64,000 nucleotides of DNA from Haematobia irritans (taxonomy: Eukaryota > Arthropoda > Insecta > Diptera > Muscidae), in assembly GCF_050003625.1 (NCBI RefSeq), contig NC_134397.1, positions 154,400,691-154,464,690 of the forward strand, given 5' to 3'. Below, one piece after another: positions 33,546 through 45,077 of the stretch. Numbering within the stretch: position 1 is the first letter of the stretch; the number at the start of each line of letters is the position of its first letter. A program made the position numbers and the translations under genes. The notes beneath the pieces are model-generated. The model searched no databases. It saw nothing but the letters and a program-made list of their open reading frames with translations, and was not told the origin of the DNA.

Positions 33546-35340
33546 AGTTTTCAACAATAATTAATTTCCAAAAAAAAAAATAGTACAATTTAAAAACAAA
33601 AATCTTCTTTTACATTATTTAAAGTTACCCGTTCATAGATTTGGCGCCACAACACATAATTCGTTTTTTAATCTGAGCCCATAGATGACAGTTGTCTGTT
33701 GATGTTTTGATAAAGCAAAATTCCATTACCATAATTTAAATGGTCAATAAAGGTAGATCGTAAAATGTCAAAAATATAGCAAGACATCTCAACTGGTTTC
33801 AGTGGAATTCCATTCTTGATATTGTTGTCATGAATTTCAATATCAATGTTACTCATTCAGATATAAGTGATTGGTGCGAGTTTAGACTATAATTAAAGTG
33901 GAAAAAATATGGGGAATGCGTATGTGACTCCATAAATGGAAAGTGTGAAAAAGATAAATTTATTAAAATATGTACACAACTAAGAACACAACAGAAGAAA
34001 CATATTTGTCACGAACATATTGGGAAATAATCTGATTAAAATTAAGTACATGGTATTTGTGACCACGTTTCTTGTTATATCTTTACACGCAAAGGAAACA
34101 CTCAATCCAATGTAATATTCCTGAGGTGGTAGTTTGGGATTTCCATCAGTTCCCTTCATTGGACGATTTCAATTATTAGACTATAATTCAATTATTAGAC
34201 TGTTAAAAAAAAAAAACAATATTTCCAAAAAAAACAAAATTCATTAGAGACATTTTCACATTTCAAATGTGAACCAAAAACAATATTTATGACTCTTAAA
34301 AACATATTTATAACTCTGGAGAAATTAAAAATAAAACTAAATGAGCCTTCTTTATATAAATTGATTTAAATTAAGTAAAACTAAATTACATAAATCTTAC
34401 TTGTTTTCCTCACCTTGTGGTACACCCCAAAACAAAGATCTCATATCACTGAGTTCTTTAGAAAACGAACATCATTTAAGTCCGTTAAGTAACTGTCAAA
34501 ACATTTCGAGCACATACGTATAGATTTTTTCTTAAAATTTTGGAACACAAAAAGAAACTTTTGAAGAAATATTACAATTTGTGTGAAGTCATAAATTTTG
34601 TCGAAAACAAACTTTTATTTTCAAATGAATTATATTCTCCTACTGTCCTTTTTGGGGCAGGAGAGTGTAACATTTCCAAATAAGTTTCTTCTTCATAGTT
34701 TTTCTATCTTCATTCATATTTTGCTGGAGATTGAAGTGCAGCCGATGTAGCTACAATTGCTGGTTCTACAAAACTTTGCACATTTTTCTTCAATGTTCGT
34801 CGTTCATCAGATGCATCAATATTTCGATTCTGATGGGGGCATAGAATAGGAAGTATTTACTGCCAAACTAGTGCCACTGTCAGATGTCATAATATATTAA
34901 GTCGATGAGGATATTAGAATGGATCGCAATAACTCTGTATATTCTCAGATTGGACTCTGGGTACTTTTTATAACCGCTTCCAAAGGAGCGAGTAAATTAT
35001 TAAAAGATTACAATCCCGCAATTTAAAGAGAGAATTTAGCTACTAAAATTTTTAAAATATAAGCCTTAAATATGTTGCAGAATAAAATTAAAGATTTCTT
35101 TGAAAAAGACCAACTAATTTGAACTTCGTTTGAATTATTTCCCACCACAGGGACGAAAAGGACTGTTTTTCATATGCAGCAGTGAACAGTGAACAAACAT
35201 AAAGAACAAATCTTCTCACAAAAGAGGTCAACTGATAACTCACCATAACTCAAGCGTCGCCGATGGTAATATCATAGGCCATCTCGTATTTATCGAACGT
35301 GGAGTCAAAATAAATGCCGATTATTGCCGAGCAAATGTCC
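33546..35340. other. Unique-looking DNA with two weak coding traces
   Basis: At 33668-33856 (minus) a 62-codon ORF reads MSNIDIEIHDNNIKNGIPLK and on to YIFDILRSTFIDHLNYGNG; it looks protein-like but no family is recognised. A second trace is listed at 34610-34890. The remainder is AT-rich without recognised repeats. Confidence 0.35.
34610..34890 (-). pseudogene. Frameshifted coding remnant, unidentified
   Basis: Minus strand: MTSDSGTSLAVNTSYSMPPS, then with a shift DASDERRTLKKNVQSFVEPA, then with another shift EETYLEMLHSPAPKRTVGEY. Three pieces in different frames, each peptide-like, suggest a decayed gene. It may come from a DNA transposon. Confidence 0.3.
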
Positions 35341-35344
35341 TAAG

Positions 35345-35850
35345 GTACACCTTCAAACAAAAATCGCTTCTGTAATATATATCCCAAACACATTTTGCTT
35401 CAAGCATATATATTTTCAGGATTGGTCTAAACAAAATATTGCTTGTATTGTTCAAACATATTATGTTTCACCTTAGGGCGTACACTGGTAGTAAAAAATT
35501 TTAATGAAATTTTCTTTGTGTGGATATATTTTTAAGGCGCCAAATGGTTACTTCCATTATTTTACTTGCAGCATACTCTCTAGGTCTCTCTTTTTTAACA
35601 CATATATGTTTATAGGCTATTTCTAAATTAATATATGTTTGCATGTAAGCAAACATTTTATGTCCCAAACATTCTATGTTCTAATATATTAACATATATG
35701 CCCCAAACATGATATGCTAGTTTATGAAAATTATATGCTTGCACTTAAAAATATTGTGTTAAAAAATTTGAGTTCCAAACATATAGTTTTTACACCCAAA
35801 CATATGAAAAACAGTCTTTTTCGTCTGTGTAGTATTGGCCAAGCAAACAT
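35345..35850. repeat. Repeat family E plus AAACATATA-type repeat
   Basis: 35345-35530 is the inverted family E copy. It includes a 40-bp palindromic core, CACTGGTAG...CTTTGTGTG, at 35483-35522. 35590-35850 has many short repeats of CCAAACAT, AACATATATG and TTATGTCCC, ending with TTTTTCGTCTGTGTAG. Confidence 0.5.
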
Positions 35851-35854
35851 TTTG

Positions 35855-36090
35855 GCCGCTCGCTCGGAGGTCGCTACATTTTCACCGCACAATGGCCAGA
35901 CAAAGCTCCGGATTTCAATCCGTTGGACTTTTGCGCCTGGGCCATTTTGGAAAGTTAATTTGGCTCTAAATATATCAAAATTTCGATCATCGCATGACGG
36001 CGCTTTAACGGGAATGGGCCAAAATATCGCATATGGCTTTACCACTCTTTGAAAGCCACAATTCGTGCCAAAAGTAGCCAATTCGAACAA
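35855..36090 (+). pseudogene. Tc1/mariner-superfamily transposase relic (C-terminal)
   Basis: A broken frame reads YIFTAQWPDKAPDFNPLDFC then AWAILES. The PDxNPLDF signature is that of the third catalytic Asp region in mariner-like transposases. Frameshifts follow. A second relic of the same family is at 60360-60590. Confidence 0.55.
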
Positions 36091-36185
36091 ATCTGAACTG
36101 ATTAATCATTATTCGAGCTGTATGACAAAAGAAGATAATGGAACTTGATCAATTGAGACATTGAAAACGCCGGATACAAATCTAG

Positions 36186-36508
36186 CCCGATATTTCAGGC
36201 TCACTTGGACTATTCAGTCCTTTGTGATACCACAGTGGTGAACTTCTCTCTTATCACTGAGTTATGCCCAATTCTATGTTAAGCTCAATGACAAGGGACC
36301 TCGTTTTTATAGCCGAGTCCGAACAACGTTCCACATTGCAATCACATAGAGAAGCTTTGAAACAATCAGAAATGTCACCTGCATTACTGAGGTGGGACAA
36401 TCCACCGCTGAAAAACTTTTTGGTATTCGGTCGCAGCAGGAATTGAACCCACGACTCTGTGTATGCAAGGTGGGCATACTACCCATTGCACCACGGTGAC
36501 TCACTGAC
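36186..36508 (-). mobile_element. SINE, tail missing
   Basis: The head with an intact-looking B-box region (GAATTGAACCC on +, 36432-36442) and the full body match 54922-55273. The CCTAA tail is absent and the sequence stops at about 36186. Confidence 0.75.
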
Positions 36509-36702
36509 TATACATGTTTCCGTTTAGACGAATAAATTTTTCCAAAGTCATTAGTATACCAGGTATACCGGTATGAAGTGAGCGTCAAGATACAAATATC
36601 TCGATAAGGAACATTTGTATATCATCCCGAATGGAAACATGAATACTCAGGCGAGTATTGATTTGTATTTGGCGTTTACATATCAGCACCATCCATATAT
36701 TA

Positions 36703-38001
36703 AAGGGTGACACGGTCAAAATTTGGTCAAGGGAAAACGCGTGTAAATCGGTGAAATCGTTTATTTAAAAAATCAAATTAAATTTCTTTTTCAAGTTCAA
36801 TTAGTATAAAATTCAGGAAAAATATTCAGTTAGGCTTTCGCTTTTCCAAATCCGAATTGCCGGGCCTCACGCTTGATACCCGCCATCATATTTTGTACAG
36901 CCACCTTGTCCACCTTCTTCGCCGCAGAAAGCCAGTTTGCCTTGAACTGCTGCTCGTCCTTAGCAGTTTTTTTGGTCTTCTTTAGGTTCCGCTTGACAAT
37001 AGCCCAGTATTTCTCAATTGGACGGAGCTCTGGCGTGTTGGGAGGGTTCTTGTCCTTGGGAACCACCTGCACGTTGTTGGCGGCGTACCACTCCATGGCC
37101 TTTTTACCGTAATGGCAAGATGCCAAATCCGGCCAAAACAGTACGGAACAACCGTGTTTCTTCAGGAAAGGCAGCAGACGTTTATTCAAACACTCTTTCA
37201 CGTAAATTTCTTGGTTGACAGTCCCGGGAGCTATGAAAATGCTGCTTTTCAAGCCACAGGTACAGATGGCTTGCCAAACCAGATGTTTCTTTGCGAACTT
37301 TGACAGTTTTATGTGCTTGAAAATATCTGCTACCTTTCCCCTTCCTTTTGCCGTATAAAACTCCTGTCCCGGAAGCTGCTTGTAGTCGGCTTTGACGTGG
37401 GTTTCGTCGTCCATTACCACGCAGTCAAACTTCGTCAGCATCGTCGTGTACAGCCTCTGGGATCGCGCTTTGGCCGTCGTATTTTGTTTATCATCGCGAT
37501 TTGGAGTCACTACCTTCTTGTAAGTCGATAGTCCGGCTCGTTTTTTGGCTCGATGCACGGTTGTAGGCGATACACCCAGCTTATTTGCGGCATCTCGGAG
37601 AGAGAGGTTAGGGTTTCGCTTGAAACTACCGGCAACTCTCTTTGTCGTCTCAGCGGCTTCCGGTTTTCGATTTCCCCCCGATCCAGACTTCCTGGCTGTC
37701 GACAAACGTTCCCCAAACACTTTAATTACATTTGTAACGGTTGATTTGGCAACTTTTAGCGATTTTGCCAGCTTTGCGTGCGAGTAGCTCGGATTTTCGC
37801 GATGCGCGAGCAAAATTTTGATACGCTGCTCTTCTTGCTTGGACGGTATTTTGACAACTGAAGAGTGAATTCCAAAATCAAAATAGGAGCAACATTCTAC
37901 ACACACACACCTTCAAAATGAGGGGTGTTCAGGTTTTTAAATGCAAAATTGAAAGAAATACGTCAAGTTTATATTGACCAAATTTTGACCGTATCACCCT
38001 T
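36703..38001 (-). mobile_element. Tc1/mariner-type element, DD37E, 1299 bp
   Basis: Ends AAGGGTGACACGGTCAAAAT and the inverse ATTTTGACCGTATCACCCTT, flanked by TA at 36701-36702 and 38002-38003. The length is typical of an autonomous Tc1/mariner element. The TIRs differ at one of about 25 positions. It holds one transposase gene. Confidence 0.9.
36830..37906 (-). CDS. DD37E transposase, 358 aa, original start lost
   Basis: Cut-and-paste transposase acting in the nucleus on its own TIRs. Two helix-turn-helix motifs are visible (about residues 38-62 and 99-124; SLRDAANKLGVSPTTVHRAK). Catalytic residues are D167 (VVMDDETH), D260 (LFWPDLASCHYG) and E298 (PELRPIEKYW), with 37 residues between the last two: the DD37E spacing known from mosquito elements. 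The frame is intact. The Met of MPSKQEEQ, still ATG in the copy at 53237, is ATA here (37847-37849), so translation would have to start 19 codons upstream at MCVECC. This copy is probably impaired at initiation. Confidence 0.85.
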   Translation of the reverse strand: MCVECCSYFDFGIHSSVVKIPSKQEEQRIKILLAHRENPSYSHAKLAKSLKVAKSTVTNVIKVFGERLSTARKSGSGGNRKPEAAETTKRVAGSFKRNPNLSLRDAANKLGVSPTTVHRAKKRAGLSTYKKVVTPNRDDKQNTTAKARSQRLYTTMLTKFDCVVMDDETHVKADYKQLPGQEFYTAKGRGKVADIFKHIKLSKFAKKHLVWQAICTCGLKSSIFIAPGTVNQEIYVKECLNKRLLPFLKKHGCSVLFWPDLASCHYGKKAMEWYAANNVQVVPKDKNPPNTPELRPIEKYWAIVKRNLKKTKKTAKDEQQFKANWLSAAKKVDKVAVQNMMAGIKREARQFGFGKAKA

Positions 38002-38003
38002 TA

Positions 38004-39366
38004 TTTGATATATTCTCAAATCTACCGCTGGCCGCCACTTTTCAAACCCTTGGTGGAGGGTATATGAGCTTGTGCTTAGCCAAACTCAGTGACTTGGTTC
38101 TATAAGAGTGGAATCATAGGTCGGAGCACAAACAAAACAAGCATACGGACATAGTAAGTTTCGTATCAAAATTCAAACCTTTGATGCGTTTCAAACAAAT
38201 TTAATTCCCCTTCAAATCTCCATGTTATAAGCGAAAGTTCATTATATCATAAACCAATTAACTAAAAGTTGGCTAATCATATTAACTTGTTTTTTTTATA
38301 AAATAAAAATATCCTCCAGACTTTTTGCGATCCACTCGACTCTTTATGCATCTTTCAATTTCATCAGTAAACTAAAAATAAAGTTTATGATACCAAATGG
38401 TATTTTTCGTAACAAATTGTTAAAAATTCTCTTTTAACAACTTTATTACGATGATTTTCGTTTCCTTTCTCTTTTACCGTAAATATTGCGGGGAGGGGGG
38501 CTTGGGAGAAACATTTCGTTTGCACACATTTCTAGCATCTTTCATTGGATTTTCTGCGAAGAAAAAAAAACTAAGAAAACATAGTTTTGTATTGAAATCC
38601 ACACACACACGCCCACATGCTACCGACATTTTAAAATTGTGCAACATTTTCTTAGAATGATAAGAAATGGAAAAAATCGAAATTTTATATAATTTTTATA
38701 AGTTCAATAATAAAGTTTGAAATTCATTGTTAGAGATATTAGAAAGGAATATGATTGCAATGGAAAGTATTAACACTTGCGTTGGTCCATTTTTTTACGG
38801 ATTCAACAATGAGTGTTTAATCCACAGAAAATGTTCATTTCTTATGTCATCTATAAATTTGAATTAAAGTTCAAGATAAACATGTATATACACTCGAAAG
38901 ATCGGATAGAGGGGCGCACATTTCTAACATTTAGTAAAAATAATTTTATGAAGCAAAGATTATAAAGATTCTTTTAATTAAAACTTCATTATTTTAAAGA
39001 AATTTGTACTTAATATTGTGTTAATTGTGCATCCGAAAATTTAGGTTGTATAATATTTAATACAACTTAAATATTTTTTTTGGTGTAGTATCAACTATTA
39101 ACATTTAACGTTAAAAGTAAAATATTTTTAATTTTATTAAATATATGGGCCAATTATTATTATTTTTATTAGTTCTAGTTGCAAATGTTTTGAACGGAAC
39201 AAAACTCTTATTTTTAACTAATTTTATAAATTATCAAAAAGTCTTTGTCGTTAGTTTCCTTATTCCCTAAAATCTTTAAATCTGACATAATAACCAACAA
39301 CAGCGCACTAAAGTTTTAGGTTTAATATTTTTATTTTCATTATAGTTAGCTTTGATATACTTATAT
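38004..39366. other. Unique-looking DNA with a foldback arm
   Basis: 38905-39087 is a solo arm of the foldback family (GAAGCAAAGATTATAAA, TTCATTATTTTAAAGAAAT, AAAATTTAGGTTGTATAAT). 38040-38100 contains a HINE-head-like scrap (GGTGGAGGGTATATGAGCTT). No gene recognised. Confidence 0.5.
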
Positions 39367-39437
39367 TGGTCTGAGACCAATATTTCGATGTGTTATAAAC
39401 GGAATGGCAAAGTTAGTCTACCCTCCATACTATGGTG
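39367..39437 (+). mobile_element. HINE-A terminal fragment
   Basis: CAATATTTCGATGTGTTATA, AACGGAATGGCAAAGTTAGT and CTACCCTCCATACTATGGTG match only the last 70 bp of HINE-A. Confidence 0.65.
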
Positions 39438-39654
39438 GAGGATATAGCTGTAGGGAAAAGATGGCACATTTATTATTAAAATACAAAAAAATCTAACATT
39501 TAGTTTATAAAGTTTTTGGAACATACTTGGCATAAAAAAAAATTTATTGGACTTGAGATAATTTCTTTAAAAATTTTAAATATGAAGTGAGGTAAATTCA
39601 TATTTACCATGAGACCATTGTCTACCCAACTGTCGATTTTGTGGGGAATGGTAA

Positions 39655-42615
39655 ACAAGGTTGCAACTCGAACCCAAAATAATCTACCACAATTGGGAGA
39701 AAATTTTGCCAAAAATCTAGCAAACATAAAAATTTTATTTTGCAAAATTTTATTTATAACAAAAATTGTGTCAACATTTTATTTCTATAGAAAATTTTGT
39801 CAAAATTTCGTTTCTATAGAAAATTTGATCAACATTTTATTTCTATAGAAAATTTTGTCAAAATTTTAATTCTATAGAAAATTTGGTCAAAATTTTAATT
39901 CTATAGAAAAGTTGGTCAAATTTTATTTCTATAGAAAATTTTGTCAACATTTTATTTCTATAGAAAAATTTATCATTTTTTTTCTATAGAAAAATTTATC
40001 ACAATTTTATTTCTATAGAAAATTTTGTCAAAATTCCGTTTCTATAGAAAATATTGTCAAAATTTAATTTGTATAGAAAATGTTGTCAACATTTTATTTC
40101 TATAGAAAATTTCGTCAAAATTTATTTTCTATAGAACATTTTTTCAACATTTTATTTCTATAGAAAATTTTGTCAAAATGTTATTTCTATAGAAAATTTT
40201 GTCAAAATTTATTTTCTATAGAAATTTTGTCAACATTTTATTTCTATAGAAAATTTTGTCAAAATGTTATTTCTATAAAAAATTTTGTCAACATTTTATT
40301 TCTATAGAAAATTTTGTCAAAATTTTATTTCTACAGAAAATTTGGTCAAAATTTTATTTCTATAGAAAATTTTATCCAAATTTTTTTCTATAGAAAAATT
40401 TATCACAATTTTATTTCTATATAAAAATTTATCAAAACTTTATTTCTATAGAAAATTTTGTCAAAATTTTATTTCTATAGAAAATTTTCTCAAAATTGTA
40501 TTTCTATGAAAATTTTTGTCAAAATTTTATTTCTATAGAAAATTTTGTCAAAATTTTATTTCTATAGAAAATTTTGTCAAAATTGTTTATCTATAGAAAA
40601 TGTTGGCAAAATTTTATTTCTATTGAAAAGTTGGTCAAAATTTTATTTCTATAGAAAATTTTGTCCAACTTTTTTTCTGTAGAAAAATCTATCAAAATTT
40701 TTTCTATAGAAAAATTTATCACAATTTTATTTCTATATAAAAATTTATCAAAACTTTATTTCTATAGAAAATTTTGTCAAAATTTTATTTCTGTAGAAAA
40801 GTTGGCCAAAATTTTATTTCTATAGAAAAGATTGTCAAAATTGTTTTCTATAGAAAAATTTATCAACATTTTATTTCTATAGAAAAATTTACCAAAATTT
40901 TATTTCTATATAAAAAGTTATCAAAACTTTATTTCTATAGAAAATTTTGTCAACATTTATTTTCTATAGAAAATTTTGTCAACATTTTATTTCTATAGAA
41001 AATTTTGTCAAAATGTTATTTCTATAGAAAATTTTGTCAACATTTTATTTCTATAGAAAATTTTGTCAAAATATTATTTCTATAGAAATTTTTGTCAAAA
41101 TTTTATTTCTATAGAAAATTTTCTCAAAATTTTATTTCTATAGAAAATTTTGTCAAAATTTTTTATCTATAGCAAATGTGTCAAAATTTTATTTCTATAG
41201 AAAATTTTGTCCAAATTTTTTTCTCTATAGAAACATTTATCAAAATTTTTTTCTATAGAAAAATGTATCACAATTTTATATCTATATAAAAATTTATCAA
41301 AACTTTATTTCTATAAAAAATTTTGTCAAAATTTTATTTCTATAGAAAAGTTGGCAAAAATTGTATTTCTATAGAAAATTTTGTCAACATTTTTTTCTAT
41401 AGAAAAATTTAACATTTTTTATCAAATTTATCAAATTTTATTTCTATATAAAAATTTATCAAACCTTTATTTCTATAGAAAATTTTGTCAAAATTTATTT
41501 TCTATAGAAAATTTTGTCAAAATGTTATTTCTATAGAAAATTTTGTCAACATTTTATTTCTATAGAAAATTTTGTCAAAATTTTATTTCTATAGAAAATT
41601 TGATCAAAATTTTATTTCTATAGAAAATTTTGTCCAAATTTTTTTCTATAAAAAAATTTATCAAAATTTTTTTCTATAGAAAAATTTATCACAATTTTAT
41701 TTCTATATAAAAATTTATCAAAACTTTATTTCTATAGAAAATTTTGTCAAAATTTTATTTCTTTAGAAAATTTTCTTAAAATTGTATTTCTATGAAAATT
41801 TTTGTCAAAATTTTATTTCTATAGAAATTTTTTTCAAAAATTTTATATGTCAAAATTTTATTTGTCAAAAGTTTATTTCTATAGAAATTTGTCAAAAGTT
41901 TATGGCTATAGAAAATTTTGTCAAACTTTTATTTCTACAGAAAATTTGGTCGAAATTTTATTTCTATAGAAAAATTTGTCAAAAGTTTATTTCTAAATAA
42001 AATTTTGTCAAAATTTTATTTCTATAGAAAATTTTGTCAAAATTTTATTTTTATAGAAAAATTTATCAAAATTTTACTTCTATAGAAAAATTTATCAAAA
42101 CTTTATTTCTATAGAAATTTTTGTCAAAATTGTATTTCTATTTTCTCAAAATTTTTTTATAGAAAATTTTGTCAAAATGTTATTTCTATAGAAAATTTTG
42201 TCAACATTTTATTTCTATAGAAAATGTTGTCGAAATTTTATTTCTATAGAATATTTTGTAATAATTTGTTTCTATAGAAAATTTGGTCAAATTTTTTTTT
42301 ATAGAAAATTTGTTCAAAATTTTTTTATAGAAAATTTTTGTCAAAATTTTATTTCTATAGAAAGTTTTGTCAAAATATTATTGCTATAGAAAATTTTGTC
42401 AAAATGTTATTTCTATAAAAAACTTTATTTCTATAGAAAATTGTGTCTAAATTTTATTTCTATAGAAAATCTTGTCAACATTTCATGTCTATGGAAAATT
42501 TGTGAAGTACCTCTTAGTTAGAGAGAAATAATTAGCAAAGTCAAGAATTCTACTAATCTACCAAACAGTAACAAATCTACAACTTTTTATAGAATTCTAC
42601 GAACTGTGGCAACCG
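39655..42615 (-). repeat. 29-bp minisatellite, largest array (about 2.8 kb)
   Basis: About 95 units. The left end GGTTGCAACTCGAACCCAAA and the right end GTGGCAACC (42604-42612) are inverted, and TCTACCA/TGGTAGA-type sequence lies inside both ends. No 153-bp units or HINE head are attached, so this is the minisatellite as a stand-alone element. Higher-order variants (GTATAAAA, GTTGGTCAAA) recur every few units, showing block duplications. Confidence 0.8.
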
Positions 42616-43710
42616 TAATGAAAAGGCTGAATATCAGCATGACAACAAAATTTGGACTCTTGCTTACGTTATTTCCGTATTCAGTAAGCGATGTAATTCT
42701 TCTACTGCCTCCGGTTTTTTGCTGGGTAACAACAGTAAAAAGCATAGATATTTGCAAATGTTTTCATCAATTAAATTAATGTGTCTAAAATATACAAGAC
42801 CGTTAAACTTCAAAAGAAATGTTGAATTATCTATCATACATCGTTTAAAAAGAGTTCTAATTTAGTATTTCAATAACTTTCAAAGGTCATAAGGACATCT
42901 TGATGTGGAGTTCATCCGGGCATATTGAACCACTTCCTTTCCATACAGGGCCAATTATCATTTGCCATAAATTTATCATTTTTAGTGATTCTCTAACTGC
43001 CTTTACTCTTCTTTTGAACTTTTCAAGCATTGAACACAGAGAGAAACAGAAAGATAGAGAATGAGAAGTAAAGAAGGTTCGAAAAGGCAAACATACAGAT
43101 TTGTTACTTTCCTATACCACAATTGCACTGAATTCTCTGCTTATACATATGCACACTCATGCATTGGCCCCCACTTCATACATTCCCAAAAGGATGAGTT
43201 CTCGGTAATAGAAGTGTTGTTCATACGCACGACTGAACACAAGTGTATTTTCTGTTTGCCTCGGGTTGTCCCGATTTTTTTCTTTTTTTCAATTTCTTGT
43301 GGCTTTTGCCTCCTCTTTGGAGAGGTTTTGAAAATATTTGTAAGTTAATTTTGTGTATACTGCCAACACTCTTTGAAACACTTCTTTTTTCCACCACTTT
43401 TCACTTTGGCACATCTGAAATGTATGATTCGTTGAGTTTACAACATAAATCTCGGCGTATGCAGTTACACCCTAGAAAAATTGAGGTGAAAATGCCCAAG
43501 AGAATGACAATACTACACAATTGTCCTTTATATTTCGGGATTGGGCAACCCTAGTGTTGCAATCTGCCAACTGACAGTTATATCGTAAAGCTTTACATGT
43601 TTGAGGTTGAACGTAATCAGGAACGTTTTGACATAAGAGCGTTATTTGTGTTGATTACATCAACTTAAAAAATTCATCCCGTCCAAAAAATAAAAAAAAA
43701 AACAAAACTG
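42616..43710. other. Unique-looking DNA
   Basis: A GCTGGGT end motif (42720-42727) resembles family D termini. The ORFs at 43061-43554 are low-complexity (poly-F) and unsupported. Confidence 0.4.
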
Positions 43711-44590
43711 GAAATTTTCGTGCGATTATTTACTACAACTTTCGACGTGTACTCAACTCAAGTGCATCGATGAACTTAATTCAATTTTTGGCAATGAAGC
43801 TCAGTCAAGGACCAGTGTTTATCGATGGTATGAGGAATTTTACCGAGGTCGTTGTTCACTCCAAAAAGAATTTCGTGAATTTCCAAAATCATTTGTGGTT
43901 CCGGTAACCATTTATGCAGTACGCCAACTGATATCGCAAGATCATGTGAGCTGTCGTGAGATTGAGACAACCTTAGGCATTAGTGAGATCAACATACATT
44001 AAATATTGCATGAAAATGTGGCCATCAATAAAATTTGTTCGCTTTGAATCCCACACAATTTGCCAATCGCTCGTGTCGATTGGTCCAAAAAAAACGATCG
44101 CGGTGCTTCGAAAGACGTCTATGACATCGTGACAGGGTATGAATCGTGGATTTACGCGTATGAGACCGAAAGTAAACAGCAGTCCACTGTAAGGGTGTTT
44201 CAAGATGAGCCAAATCCAACAAAATTTGACATGTCGCAATCACACCACTAGAACAACGTAGAGTGATACACAGCCATTTGTTTGTCAGTCGTCTTCCAAG
44301 AAATCTGGAAAACCAAGCACCAAAGACGGATCACTCACACATCGACTCAAACAACTGCATTTTTAAGAACTCAAAACATCGATTTGATGGGTTATCCGCC
44401 GTATAGTCCTGACTTGGCACCGAATGACTTCGTTTTATTTCCGTATTTAAAATATAAAATGAGAAGTCAACGTTTTTCGACACTTGAAGAAGCGCTTTAT
44501 GCGTTCGGAATGCATGTTTGGAAGATACCTCAATCAGAGAAGCAAAAATGCTTCCAATATTGGTTCAAACGCATGCAAAAGTACTTTAAT
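43711..44590 (+). pseudogene. Dead mariner (DD34D) transposase
   Basis: Fragments in several frames: NFRAIIYYNFRRVLNS, SVYRWYEEFYRGRCSL, YDIVTGYESWIYAYETESKQ, QSTVRVFQDEPNP, NIDLMGYPPYSPDLAPNDF, IPQSEKQKCFQYWFKRMQK. The first catalytic Asp is Tyr (TGYESWIY against the family TGDESWIY). The segment with the second Asp is deleted. The third (SPDLAPND) remains. The start codon is gone and internal frameshifts occur. No TIRs identified. Confidence 0.85.
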
Positions 44591-45077
44591 TGTCCATTAA
44601 AAAATATTTGATTAACAAATTAATTGATTTCATTAGCAAATATCAATAAATTTCTTAATGGATTCAATTAAAAATTTAAATGATGCTGATAGCAAAACTC
44701 ATTTAATTTTTTCATTAAAAACCTAACTACATTCAATGACTTTCTTAACTGAATTAGTGTTTTTAGTTTGATTAAAAAATTAATCGTTTGAAATAAATAT
44801 TTAATTATTTAAAACATTTTCCATCACTTTTTGAAGTGACTTAGTCTTCAATCATTGAATTAATTAACTTAATGTTTCTCTCTTGATTAAAATGTTAATT
44901 GTATCAATTAATTTATAACTTGAAACAATTTTCAACTTTTTAATTGGAAACATATTGTTGATATTTTTTTGGGTATATAATAGATCTTAATGGGAAATGT
45001 TTTAAAAAACCATAAAGCAATTTTCAATGATTAATTCTTTTGTTCTCTAATCCCGAAATAAAAAAGGCAACTCACAC
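44591..45077. repeat. AT-rich repeat family G
   Basis: Many AATTAATTGAT, TTCAATTAAAAATTTAA and TTTAATTGGAAAC blocks up to about 44970, partly in inverted pairs. It abuts the mariner relic and truncates its end. 44971-45077 is unassigned. Confidence 0.45.

Noticed and set aside
36873..37787. Plus-strand ORFs antisense to the transposase
   Set aside because: Shadows of the minus-strand DD37E gene. The same shadows recur at 53336-54313.
38346..38368. Second hammerhead core (CTGATGA...GAAA on minus strand)
   Set aside because: Only four bases separate the boxes, so no stem II can form.
40774..42389. ORFs rich in FYFYRKFCQNFISIENFVK in the minisatellite
   Set aside because: Translation of the 29-bp unit cycling through three frames. 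Pure repeat artefact.
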